Source of the DNA: Streptomyces sp. Je 1-332
GTDB lineage: Bacteria > Actinomycetota > Actinomycetes > Streptomycetales > Streptomycetaceae
Reading direction: 5' to 3'
DNA: 64,000 nt
Assembly: GCF_040730185.1 (NCBI RefSeq)
Contig: NZ_CP160402.1
Location: 4,216,001 to 4,280,000, forward strand
Of the stretch, positions 41,391 through 49,375 are shown piece by piece. The first letter of the stretch is position 1. Each line of letters begins with the position of its first letter. The translations under genes and the position numbers were made by a program. Below the pieces are notes generated by a model. It was given only the letters and a program-made list of their open reading frames with translations, made no database searches and was not told the origin of the DNA.

Positions 41391-41476
41391 GAATCGAACG
41401 TACCTGGTCTGAAGGGCCCGGGTCGTCCCTCCCCGGGAGGAGAGCGGCTTTGCCGCTGACCTGTGACAACCCCTAG

Positions 41477-41508
41477 GGGGACCCTGAGGGGTTTTCCGCA
41501 GGGTCCCC
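41477..41508 (-). terminator. Terminator after the FG-GAP gene at 41527
   Basis: Stem GGGGACCCTG (41477-41486) / CAGGGTCCCC (41499-41508), directly after the FG-GAP gene stop on the minus strand and before the Yip1 gene. Confidence 0.7.
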
Positions 41509-41526
41509 GGTGCCGCGCGGGAGCGG

Positions 41527-43020
41527 CTACTCGCCGAGCACCGCTCCGTACGCCAGCGGGTCGGAAGAGGCGGGCAGACCAAGGGAGTTGGGGGTGACGA
41601 CCGAGCCGCCGGCCTTGGCTCCCGGCAGATCCCAGACACCGCCCGCGGCGGAGTTCTCGCCGGGCGCGGCGACGGACAGGTCCGGGGCGCCGTCGCCGTT
41701 GTGGTCACCGAAGGCGAGCGCCCCGCCGAAGAGGTCGCCCGCCTGGGCGACGCCCAGGATGCCGGGTGAGTTCTGCTGGTAGGCGACCGTGCCCGGGTTC
41801 GCGGCGCCCGCCGGGTCGAGCAGGCCCATCTCGCCGCCCTTCAGGACGGTGACGCTGCCCGCCTTCGCCGCGCTGCTGATGGCTTCGCCCCGGGCGCCCG
41901 CGATCAGGTCGTCGTGGCCGTCGGCGTCGATGTCCGCCGCGGCGAGCGCGTCGCCGAAGCCGTCTCCGGTCTCGGCGACTCCGGGCATGCCCGCGGTGTC
42001 CTGGTTGAACGTCTGCTGTTCCCAGCCGAAGCTGCCGTTCGGGCCGCCGAAGCGGATGTGGATGGCGCCGCCCTTGGTGAGCTCCTCCGGGCCGCACGGG
42101 TCGTCGATGTTCTCGTCGGCGATCTCGCGGCAGTTGCCGACGGCGAGGTCGTCGTAGTTGTCGCCGTCGAAGTCGCCAACCGCGAGGGCGTTCGCGGCGC
42201 CGTTGGAGTTGTTCCAGAAGTTGCCCATGGAGCCCTCGTCCTTGTTCCAGCCGTAGAGGCGGAGGTGGGACTGGGTGTAGGGCTGGTTCTGCGTGTAGTA
42301 GGCGAGGGCCAGGTCGGGGAGGCCGTCGGTGTCGAAGTCCCCGGTGGCGAGGATGGGGGCGCGGCCTCCCATCCGGTCGCCCATGAGCGGCTCGGTCCGG
42401 GCGGCGAGCGGGTTGAAGTTGGCGACGACCTGGTCCTTGCCGCCGATGGCGAGGTCGACGTCCGTGTCGCCGGTGAAGTCGGCGGCGGCGAGGGCGTTCC
42501 CGTACACGTCACCGGACTTCGCGCCGCGGGCGGCGGTGTTGGCCTGGGCGAAGCCGTCGCCGGTGCCGTAGAGGACGGTGACGGAGCCCGCGTCGGTCTT
42601 GGCGTCGATGTCCTCGCCGGGGGCGCCGATGACGAGGTCGGCGTACGGGTCGTCGTCCACATGAGCGGCCACGACGGACCCCCCGAACCGGTCACCGCCC
42701 TCCGGGGTGCCGGGCACCTCGACGGTGGCCTGGGTAATCCGCCGCACACCGTGCGGCCCGGGCCCGTACTCCCCACCGAACACGACGCTCACGTACCCGG
42801 CCTTGCCCTTGCCGCTGACACTGCCGGTGGGCACCCCGACGAAGAGGTCGTCGTAGCCGTCGCCGTTGAAGTCGGCGGTGAGGGGAGCGGGTTCGGGCAC
42901 GGGGGCGGCGGTGGCGGTGGCCGCGAGGGGGAGAGTGAGGCCGGTGGCGGCGAGGGGGAGAGTGAGGCCGGTGGCGGCGAGGGCGGTGGCGGCGGCGAGG
43001 GTGAGGGCACGTGTGCGCAA
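41527..43020 (-). CDS. Secreted FG-GAP repeat (integrin-type beta-propeller) protein
   Basis: A 497-aa exported protein. Signal peptide with a 9-residue tandem duplication (TGLTLPLAATGLTLPLAAT) cleaved near ATATAAPVP. About six to seven FG-GAP repeats follow, each with an Asp-rich calcium loop such as DFNGDGYDDLFVG, HVDDDPYADLVIGAPGED, DFTGDTDVDLAIGG, DFDGDNYDDLAVG, DIDADGHDDLIAGARGE and DHNGDGAPDLSVAAPGE. This should form a seven-bladed propeller outside the cell. TTG at 43020 is the likely start, with GGAG 5 bp before it. Role unknown: adhesion, or carbohydrate/lipid binding. It is the last of four related genes on this strand. Confidence 0.85.
   Translation of the reverse strand: MRTRALTLAAATALAATGLTLPLAATGLTLPLAATATAAPVPEPAPLTADFNGDGYDDLFVGVPTGSVSGKGKAGYVSVVFGGEYGPGPHGVRRITQATVEVPGTPEGGDRFGGSVVAAHVDDDPYADLVIGAPGEDIDAKTDAGSVTVLYGTGDGFAQANTAARGAKSGDVYGNALAAADFTGDTDVDLAIGGKDQVVANFNPLAARTEPLMGDRMGGRAPILATGDFDTDGLPDLALAYYTQNQPYTQSHLRLYGWNKDEGSMGNFWNNSNGAANALAVGDFDGDNYDDLAVGNCREIADENIDDPCGPEELTKGGAIHIRFGGPNGSFGWEQQTFNQDTAGMPGVAETGDGFGDALAAADIDADGHDDLIAGARGEAISSAAKAGSVTVLKGGEMGLLDPAGAANPGTVAYQQNSPGILGVAQAGDLFGGALAFGDHNGDGAPDLSVAAPGENSAAGGVWDLPGAKAGGSVVTPNSLGLPASSDPLAYGAVLGE
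42925..42978 (-). repeat. 27-bp tandem duplication in a signal-peptide coding region
   Basis: The 27-bp unit GAGGGGGAGAGTGAGGCCGG... occurs at 42925-42951 and 42952-42978. In the protein it doubles 9 residues of the signal-peptide core. Confidence 0.85.
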
Positions 43021-43082
43021 CGGAGCTCCAACTTGTCTGGGAACGCCGGGTGTTGGCTGGGTGCCGGCTCGGCGTCGGCTGA

Positions 43083-43120
43083 TGTGGGTGCCACCGTCCA
43101 CGGGGACGGCGGCACCCACA
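43083..43120 (-). terminator. Hairpin after the broken FG-GAP gene
   Basis: Stem TGTGGGTGCCACCGTCC (43083-43099) / GGACGGCGGCACCCACA (43104-43120) with one mismatch. It ends 62 bp before the next gene starts on the minus strand. Confidence 0.7.
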
Positions 43121-43227
43121 CATGTGACACACGGTGCGAACAGAAGGTTGCGGACGGCTTACGTCAGGGGACGAGGACGTCCTGCTTGTTCCGTGCACGT
43201 CCTCGCCAGGCGCCCCGACGACCAGGT

Positions 43228-43554
43228 TCAGCGGTCGAGGTCACTGGTCGCGAGCGTCTCGCCGAATCTGTCGCCGGTCTCGGCCGCGTCCGGAATCCCG
43301 GCACTCGACTGCGAGACCGTCTGGCGGCGACCGGCGCTGATGCCGTGCGCGGAGCCGTAGAACACGACGACCGCGCCGGCGGATTCCTTGCCGGAGACAG
43401 AGGCATCGAGGACGGTGACGGCCAAGTCGCGGTAGCCGTCGCCGTTGAAGTCGTCGGTGTGTTCGGCGGGGGCCGCGGTGGCCGTTGTCGCGGGGAGGGC
43501 GAGCAGGCCGGTCGTCGCCAGGGACGCGGCCAGGACGAAGGTGCGGATGCGCAC
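43228..43554 (-). pseudogene. Truncated FG-GAP repeat gene (frameshifted remnant)
   Basis: A 108-aa open frame: signal peptide VRIRTFVLAASLATTGLLAL, then one complete FG-GAP blade (DFNGDGYRDLAVTVLDASVS, GIPDAAETGDRFGETLATSD) that stops at ...SDLDR. Directly after, in another frame, the DNA reads NLVVGAPGEDV, the expected continuation of an FG-GAP blade (as in the two flanking paralogues). So a frameshift or small deletion near 43229 broke a longer gene, and most of the remaining blades have been lost. The short frame may still be expressed as a secreted one-blade fragment, but I read it as decaying. Confidence 0.75.
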
Positions 43555-43590
43555 GAAAATCTCCGGGGGAAGGGCCGCCCTCGAACGCAC

Positions 43591-43622
43591 GGAAGGGACC
43601 GGAGATGTCTCCGGTCCCTTCC
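43591..43622 (-). terminator. Terminator after the FG-GAP gene at 43705
   Basis: Perfect 15-bp stem GGAAGGGACCGGAGA (43591-43605) / TCTCCGGTCCCTTCC (43608-43622), 2-nt centre. Confidence 0.8.
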
Positions 43623-43704
43623 ATGCGTGCGTGCAGTGCTCCGGCCTGAGGCCGGTCGGCGGCCAGCAGTTGGCGGTCAGCGGCCAGCAGTCAGCGGCCA
43701 GCGG

Positions 43705-45078
43705 TCAGCGCAGCGTCTCGCCGAAGCTGCCGCCGCCGAGGCCGAAGTCCGTGCCGTTGAAGGACGCCGCGTACGACGACGTCAGGCCCGTCGTCGTGCC
43801 GCGCAGGACCCACACCGCGCCGGCGTCCACCGTCGTGCCGATGTCCTCGCCGATCGCGCCGGCGGCCAGATCCGCCTTGCCGTTCCTGTTGATGTCCTTG
43901 AGGCGTACGGACGCGCCGAAGCTGTCGCCCGCCTCGGCGACGCCGGGTACGCCCGCGGTCTCCTGGTGCCAGGCCTTGCCCGAGGTGAACGTGCCCGCGG
44001 TGGACTTCATGAGCGTCACGCTGCCGGTGCCGCCCACCGTGCCGACCTCCTCGCCGGGCGCGCCCACCGCGAGGTCCGCGAGACCGTCGCCCGTGACGTC
44101 GCCCGCGGCCACGGACCAGCCGAAGCCGTCGTCGGCTTCGTCGGCGCCGGGGATGCCGGTGGAGGACTGGTCGTACGTCACGGGAGCGCCGAACTTGCCG
44201 TTGCCGCCGAACCGCACGGTGACCGAACCGCCCTTGGCGGCACGGGGGTTGCCGGTGACCAGGTCGGCGTAGCCGTCGCCGTTGACATCACCGGTGGCGG
44301 CGGCGTCGCGCGTGGCCGTCGGGTCGGCGCCCTCGCCGAGGACCTCGGCCCCGTAGCCGTAGTCACCGGCGCCGCCGTTCATGTGCGCGGTCCAGGCGCC
44401 GCCGTCCGCACGCTCGCCGTACAGGACGAGGCCGATGCCGTCCTTGCGCTTGAAGTTGCCCGAGACCATTCCGTCGAGGTGGGCGCCCTCGGGGATGAAG
44501 TCGACCTCCAGGCCGAAGGCCTGGCCCTGCGCCTCGGAGTAGTACCACCAGTTGTCACCGCTGATCACGGCCAGCTGGGGCGCGCCGTCGTCGTCGAGGT
44601 CGCTCCAGGTGGTGGCCTCGCCGAAGCGGCCCGTGGTGTCGGCGGGGGCGTTGAGGACGTGGCCGCCGGAGGTGAAGGCGCTCCTGCCGCCCTTGATGAC
44701 CGTGACCGAGCCGGACGGCTTGCCGTCGACCTGCTCGCCGGGGGCGCCCACGATCAGGTCGGCGTAGCCGTCGCCGTTCGTGTCACCGCTGGTGACGTTC
44801 TCGCCGAACTCGTCCTCGTCCTCCAGGACTCCGGGCACTCCGGCCGTGTCCTGGGTGACGGTGACGGAGCGGCCCTCGGAGAGGCCGGAGGCCGAACCGA
44901 ACGTCACGGTAACGGAGTTGGAGCGGGGCGTCCCGACGGCCAGGTCGCGGTAGCCGTCCCCGTTGTAGTCGTCCTGGAGCGTCGACGCGGCGCTCGCGGT
45001 GCCCGCGAGGGGCAGCGTCAGACCCGTGGCGGCGAGGGCCGCGACGCTCGCGGCGATGGCCAGATTACGTACGCGCAC
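43705..45078 (-). CDS. Secreted FG-GAP repeat (integrin-type) protein
   Basis: A 457-aa exported protein. Signal MRVRNLAIAASVAALAATGL cleaved near TASAAS. At least six FG-GAP blades are visible, with calcium loops DYNGDGYRDLAVG, DTNGDGYADLIVGAPGE, DLDDDGAPQLAVI, DVNGDGYADLVTGN, DVTGDGLADLAVGAPGE and DINRNGKADLAAGAIGE. GTG start. The same general design as its neighbours at 41527 and 43228, so the group arose by duplication. Function not known. Confidence 0.87.
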   Translation of the reverse strand: MRVRNLAIAASVAALAATGLTLPLAGTASAASTLQDDYNGDGYRDLAVGTPRSNSVTVTFGSASGLSEGRSVTVTQDTAGVPGVLEDEDEFGENVTSGDTNGDGYADLIVGAPGEQVDGKPSGSVTVIKGGRSAFTSGGHVLNAPADTTGRFGEATTWSDLDDDGAPQLAVISGDNWWYYSEAQGQAFGLEVDFIPEGAHLDGMVSGNFKRKDGIGLVLYGERADGGAWTAHMNGGAGDYGYGAEVLGEGADPTATRDAAATGDVNGDGYADLVTGNPRAAKGGSVTVRFGGNGKFGAPVTYDQSSTGIPGADEADDGFGWSVAAGDVTGDGLADLAVGAPGEEVGTVGGTGSVTLMKSTAGTFTSGKAWHQETAGVPGVAEAGDSFGASVRLKDINRNGKADLAAGAIGEDIGTTVDAGAVWVLRGTTTGLTSSYAASFNGTDFGLGGGSFGETLR

Positions 45079-45206
45079 GTGGGGCTCCCGGGAGTGGGGG
45101 AATTCTTCCGGGGGTGTGACTTGTGGAGCGTACGAATGGTTGTGCGACGGAGGAGTCGGGGTGACGTTCAGGTGAACCAGAGGCCCCGCCCCCTACGGCC
45201 CGCCCG

Positions 45207-46628
45207 CTACGCCCCGCCCTCCAGGGCCAGGAACTCCTGAGTCGAGAACGTGAGCCGAGGCTTGCGCGCGACCAGATCGCCCTTCACCCCGGGGTACACC
45301 CCCACCGTGTCCTCGCCCTCTCCCCGGTAGGTCCGCAGGACAAGATCGGCGAGCTTGTCACCGTCGAAGTCCGCGATGCTCAGCACCTGCGTGGTCCCTT
45401 CCGCGGACGCGGAGGGCGCCACCGTCGCCGTCGCGTTGGCCGAAAGACCGCCCGCGCGCCCCCGGAAGACCCGCACCTCACCGACGCCGCCACCACTCCC
45501 GCTGCCGCCCCCGCTCAGGACGAGCTCACTCAGGCCGTCGCCGTCGAAGTCGCCCGCGTCCACGGCCACGTCCTTCGCCTCCAGCGTGGAGCGCAGGGTG
45601 CCGGGCACGTCGTACCGGAGCGCGACCCCCGCCGGGCCCGCGACGGCCGCGTCCATGCCCTTGCCCTTGCCGAAGCGGCCGAACGCGGTGTCCGTGCCCG
45701 CGGGGAAGAGCACCCCGGTCTCGACGGGACCCCTCGGGCCGCCCAGGACGAGGGCCCCGGCGGCGGCGCCGGACGCGTTCGCCGGCTTGCGGACGAGGAC
45801 GTCGTCGTAGCCGTCGCGGTCGACGTCCGTGGCTCTGCCGGTCACGAGGTCGTTGCCGGGCGCGGCCAGCGGCTTGCCCGCGGCGCGCGGGGCGCCGGTG
45901 CGCTTGAAGGGGCCGCGCAGGAAGGTGAGCCGGGCGCCGCTCGCGTGCAGGACGAGGTCGCTCGCGCCGTCACCGTCGAAGTCGCCGCACACCGGCTGGT
46001 CGGACCAGTCGTTGCCGATGCGGGACTGCTTGGGCACCTGCACCTTCACGGCCTTGCCCGTCAGGCCCTGGGGCGAGCCGAAGAGGATCTGCAGGGGCAC
46101 GGGCGGCTGGCCCTGTCCGTCGTAGGGCGGGTCGGTGGAGACCAGCAGATCGGTGAACCCGTCCTTGTCGAGGTCGCAGGCGGCCTCCGACTCGAAGGCG
46201 GCGGGCAACTCGCCCTTCGTACGTGCTCCGTTGGTCTGCGCGCTCAGCAACTGCCGTGCTCCGGGGCGTAGCCCGCTCTTCGACCCGTAGACGACACCGA
46301 TGCCCGCGTCGTCGCCATGGCCGCTGTGCACCAGGTCGTCGAGTACGAGATCGGGGGCGCCGTCACCGTTGAAGTCGTCGTCGGCCTTGCTGCCCTTGCC
46401 CTGGGGGACGGGCTGCTGGGGAGCGCCCTTGCCGGCCATGCTGACGGGCTTGTGCCGGGCGTCGGGCTTGCCCGCCTCGTCACCGCCGCCCCCGCCACAC
46501 CCGGCGAGCAGCAGCGCACAGCTGACGACGGCTGCCGTGCCCATGACACCCCCGCGGGTCGCGACACCCCCGCGCCGCGTCCGTCTGCCCTCGCGCACGC
46601 CACGTATCCCGGCACTCCGCATGCCCAT
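45207..46628 (-). CDS. FG-GAP/VCBS repeat lipoprotein
   Basis: A 473-aa surface lipoprotein. After a long positively charged N-region (RRTRRGGVATRGG) comes a hydrophobic core and lipobox LLLAGC, then GGGGGDEAG. Five or more FG-GAP-like loops follow: DFNGDGAPDLVLD, DLDKDGFTDLLVS, DFDGDGASDLVLH, DVDRDGYDDVLVR, DFDGDGLSELVLS and DFDGDKLADLVLR. It is more distant from the other three FG-GAP genes. The start is uncertain: ATG at 46628 is preferred; an ATG at 46544 just before the core would lack the charged region. Confidence 0.8.
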   Translation of the reverse strand: MGMRSAGIRGVREGRRTRRGGVATRGGVMGTAAVVSCALLLAGCGGGGGDEAGKPDARHKPVSMAGKGAPQQPVPQGKGSKADDDFNGDGAPDLVLDDLVHSGHGDDAGIGVVYGSKSGLRPGARQLLSAQTNGARTKGELPAAFESEAACDLDKDGFTDLLVSTDPPYDGQGQPPVPLQILFGSPQGLTGKAVKVQVPKQSRIGNDWSDQPVCGDFDGDGASDLVLHASGARLTFLRGPFKRTGAPRAAGKPLAAPGNDLVTGRATDVDRDGYDDVLVRKPANASGAAAGALVLGGPRGPVETGVLFPAGTDTAFGRFGKGKGMDAAVAGPAGVALRYDVPGTLRSTLEAKDVAVDAGDFDGDGLSELVLSGGGSGSGGGVGEVRVFRGRAGGLSANATATVAPSASAEGTTQVLSIADFDGDKLADLVLRTYRGEGEDTVGVYPGVKGDLVARKPRLTFSTQEFLALEGGA

Positions 46629-46695
46629 CACCCACCCCGACCGCCCCAACCGACAACAACCAGCACATGATGCTCCCCCATGCGTCACAAACGAA

Positions 46696-46728
46696 AGGCC
46701 GGTCCCGCCCAAGGGGCGGAACCGGCCT
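46696..46728 (-). terminator. Terminator after the Fe-S reductase gene
   Basis: Stem AGGCCGGTCCCGCCC (46696-46710) / GGGCGGAACCGGCCT (46714-46728), one mismatch, 19 bp beyond the stop codon. Confidence 0.75.
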
Positions 46729-46746
46729 GAAGCCGAACAGTTTTCG

Positions 46747-49029
46747 CTACTTCACCGGCTCGGGCTCCGGCTCGTCCGCGGTCTCGGACTCACCGGCGGG
46801 GTCCACCGGGGTCTTCACGGAGTCGAGCAGCAACTGCGCGACGTCCACGACCTGGAGGGACTCCTTCGCGGCTCCGTCGTTCTTCTTGCCGTTGACGGAG
46901 TCGGTGAGCATCACCAGGCAGAACGGGCAGGCGGTCGACACGATGTCGGGGTTGAGGCTGAGCGCCTCGTCGACCCGCTCGGTGTTGACGCGCTTGCCGA
47001 TCCGCTCCTCCATCCACATCCGCGCACCACCGGCACCGCAGCAGAAGCCGCGCTCCTTGTGGCGGTGCATCTCCTGCTGACGCAGGCCGGGGACGGCGGA
47101 CATGATCTCGCGCGGGGGCGTGTAGATCTTGTTGTGCCGGCCGAGGTAGCACGGGTCGTGGTAGGTGATGAGGCCTTCGACGGGCGTCACCGGGATCAGC
47201 TTGCCCTCGTCGATGAGGTGCTGGAGCAGCTGCGTGTGGTGGATGACCTCGTAGTCGCCGCCGAGCTGCGGGTACTCGTTGCCGAGCGTGTTGAGGCAGT
47301 GCGGGCAGGTCGCGACGATCTTCTTCGCGGTCTTCGGCTTGGCCGAATCGGGCGTGACCTTGCCGTCGTCGTCCAGCTCCTCGCCGAACGCCATGTTCAG
47401 CGCCATCACGTTCTCCTGGCCGAGCTGCTGGAACAGCGGCTCGTTGCCCAGACGGCGTGCGGAGTCACCGGTGCACTTCTCGTCGCCGCCCATGATCGCG
47501 AACTTGACGCCCGCCATGTTGAGCAGCTCGGCGAAGGCCTTGGTGGTCTTCTTCGCGCGGTCCTCGAGGGAGCCGGCGCAGCCGACCCAGTACAGGTACT
47601 CGACCTCGGTGAGGTCCTCGATGTCCTTGCCGACGACCGGCACCTCGAAGTCGAGCTCCTTGAGCCACTCCAGGCGCTGCTTCTTGGCCAGGCCCCAGGG
47701 GTTGCCCTTCTTCTCCAGGTTCTTGAGCATCGTCCCCGCCTCGGACGGGAACGCGCTCTCGATCATCACCTGGTAGCGGCGCATGTCGACGATGTGGTCG
47801 ATGTGCTCGATGTCCACCGGGCACTGCTCGACGCAGGCGCCGCAGCTGGTGCAGGACCACAGGACGTCGGGGTCGATGACGCCGTTCTCCTCGGCGGTGC
47901 CGATGAGGGGGCGCTCGGCCTCGGCGAGAGCGGCGGCGGGAACGTCCTTGAGCTGCTCCTCCGTCGCCTTCTCGTTGCCCTCCATGTCCTTGCCGCCACC
48001 GGCGAGCAGGTACGGGGCCTTGGCGTGCGCGTGGTCGCGCAGCGACATGATCAGGAGCTTCGGGGAGAGCGGCTTGCCGGTGTTCCAGGCGGGGCACTGC
48101 GACTGGCAGCGGCCGCACTCCGTACACGTACTGAAGTCGAGGAGGCCCTTCCAGGAGAACTGCTCGACCTGGCTGACGCCGAAGACGGCGTCCTCGGCCG
48201 GGTCCTCCCAGTCGATCGGCTTGCCGCCGGACGTCATGGGCTGCAGCTCGCCGAGGGTCGTGGAGCCGTCCGCGTCGCGCTTGAACCAGATGTTCGGGAA
48301 GGCGAGGAAGCGGTGCCAGGCGACGCCCATGTCCGTGTTGAGCGCGACGGTGATCATCCAGATGAAGGACGTCGCGATCTTCACCATGGCGAAGAAGTAC
48401 GTGAGGTTCTGCAGCGTGGAGAGATCCATGCCGCCGAACCACGAGACGAACGGGTACGAGATGAAGAACGACGCCTCGTAGCTGTCCACGTGGTGCTGGG
48501 CACCCTCAAGGGCGTGCAGCGTGAAGATGCAGACGCCGACGATGAGGATGACGGCCTCGACGAAGTACGCCTGGCCCTTCTTGGAGCCCGCGAACCGGGA
48601 CTTGCGGCCCGGCTTGTCGGGGTTGCTCAGCTGCCGGATGACGATCAGCGTCAGGATGCCGACCACCGTCATGGTGCCGATGAACTCGACGAACATGTTG
48701 TACGGGGCCCACTCGCCGATGATCGGCAGCATCCAGTCGGCCTTGAAGAGCTGGCCGATGGCGTTGACGATGGTCAGGAGCAGCGAGAAGAAGCCCACCG
48801 CCACGAACCAGTGCGCGACGCCGACGACGCCCCAGCGGTTCATGCGGGTGTGGCCGAGGAACTCCCTGGCCACGGTGACGGTGCGCTGCACGGGCTGATC
48901 GGTGCGGGTACCGGCGGGAACGGGCTGGCCGAGCCGCATGTACTGGTAGATCTGCACGATGGCACGGCCGAACAGCGCGACGCCGACCGCGATTAGGACC
49001 AGCGACACGATGATCGCGGCGAGTTGCAT
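46747..49029 (-). CDS. Membrane-bound Fe-S oxidoreductase, heterodisulfide-reductase-like
   Basis: A 760-aa protein of the (Fe-S)-binding, CCG-domain superfamily. It has five or so N-terminal membrane helices (residues ~5-22, 68-90, 105-130, 155-175 and 205-235), two [4Fe-4S] motifs (CTECGRCQSQCPAWNTGKP near residue 305 and CTSCGACVEQCPVDIEH near residue 397), and two Cys-rich CCG-type domains (VGCAGSLEDRAKK; CPHCLNTLGNEYPQL; YHDPCYLGRHNKIY; GFCCGAGGARMWMEE; CPFCLVMLTD). It should carry electrons from a quinone or heme side to a disulfide or other acceptor. It is the counterpart of the mycobacterial Rv0338c type. It precedes, and reads away from, the dnaK operon. Confidence 0.88.
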   Translation of the reverse strand: MQLAAIIVSLVLIAVGVALFGRAIVQIYQYMRLGQPVPAGTRTDQPVQRTVTVAREFLGHTRMNRWGVVGVAHWFVAVGFFSLLLTIVNAIGQLFKADWMLPIIGEWAPYNMFVEFIGTMTVVGILTLIVIRQLSNPDKPGRKSRFAGSKKGQAYFVEAVILIVGVCIFTLHALEGAQHHVDSYEASFFISYPFVSWFGGMDLSTLQNLTYFFAMVKIATSFIWMITVALNTDMGVAWHRFLAFPNIWFKRDADGSTTLGELQPMTSGGKPIDWEDPAEDAVFGVSQVEQFSWKGLLDFSTCTECGRCQSQCPAWNTGKPLSPKLLIMSLRDHAHAKAPYLLAGGGKDMEGNEKATEEQLKDVPAAALAEAERPLIGTAEENGVIDPDVLWSCTSCGACVEQCPVDIEHIDHIVDMRRYQVMIESAFPSEAGTMLKNLEKKGNPWGLAKKQRLEWLKELDFEVPVVGKDIEDLTEVEYLYWVGCAGSLEDRAKKTTKAFAELLNMAGVKFAIMGGDEKCTGDSARRLGNEPLFQQLGQENVMALNMAFGEELDDDGKVTPDSAKPKTAKKIVATCPHCLNTLGNEYPQLGGDYEVIHHTQLLQHLIDEGKLIPVTPVEGLITYHDPCYLGRHNKIYTPPREIMSAVPGLRQQEMHRHKERGFCCGAGGARMWMEERIGKRVNTERVDEALSLNPDIVSTACPFCLVMLTDSVNGKKNDGAAKESLQVVDVAQLLLDSVKTPVDPAGESETADEPEPEPVK

Positions 49030-49181
49030 TTGGGGGCTCCTCGGGCCTGCGAGGCGAACTATTACTAAGCGGTAACTTATGCAGTCCGTCTGAGACTACC
49101 CACTTACTCAGCCGCACTGTAGCCAGCAGGGCGGTGATCTGCGTCGCTCAGGCAACCCTTCCCGAGTCGTGGCCGCCGAGG

Positions 49182-49219
49182 TGCCCCAAAGGGGCGCGGG
49201 GAACTGCGCGCCCAGCCGC
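49182..49219 (+). repeat. Dispersed Streptomyces intergenic repeat (GGGGCGCGGGGAACTGCGCG type)
   Basis: GCCCCAAAGGGGCGCGGGGA followed by ACTGCGCGCCCAGCCGC. From general knowledge this sequence occurs many times between genes in Streptomyces chromosomes; only one copy is seen here. It starts with a short hairpin (GCCCC AAA GGGGC). Confidence 0.6.
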
Positions 49220-49281
49220 AGCGGACCCGCAGGCGGCGAACCGGCGGGGGACCCGGGTTGCGCGTAAGCCCGAGATAAGAG

Positions 49282-49300
49282 TTGAGCCCCCCACGCTCAG
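49282..49300. promoter_or_regulatory. Degenerate HAIR-like repeat before dnaK
   Basis: TTGAGC-N7-GCTCAG has the spacing of the HspR site but deviates at the inner bases. It lies 51 bp upstream of the strong HAIR. The dnaK promoter of S. coelicolor is known to have several HspR inverted repeats. Confidence 0.5.
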
Positions 49301-49332
49301 CTCTGTTGACGCCAGCGCAGCGCTCATGCATT

Positions 49333-49353
49333 GTTGAGTCAGATCCACTCAAG
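49333..49353. promoter_or_regulatory. HAIR operator for HspR before dnaK
   Basis: GTTGAGT-N7-ACTCAAG, close to the HAIR consensus CTTGAGT-N7-ACTCAAG. It ends 22 bp before the dnaK ATG. Confidence 0.9.
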
Positions 49354-49375
49354 AGTTACATCTGGAGGAACCGAA

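Larger units (their letters stand above)
49030..49375. promoter_or_regulatory. Divergent region before dnaK, including a dispersed repeat
   Basis: This 346-bp gap has no gene. 49182-49219 (TGCCCCAAAGGGGCGCGGGG...) is a repeat type common between Streptomyces genes. 49282-49353 holds the dnaK control region: a degenerate HAIR, a possible -35 TTGACG (49306-49311) with -10 CATTGT (49329-49334), and the strong HAIR at 49333-49353. Confidence 0.65.

Noticed and set aside
41914-45240. 1.1-kb-residue plus-strand frame across the FG-GAP genes
   Set aside because: Antisense reading of repeated FG-GAP loops; no start signal, no family resemblance, Val/Gly/Asp-rich composition.
46300-48996. Long plus-strand frame opposite the Fe-S reductase gene
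   Set aside because: Antisense shadow of a protein with clear Fe-S motifs.
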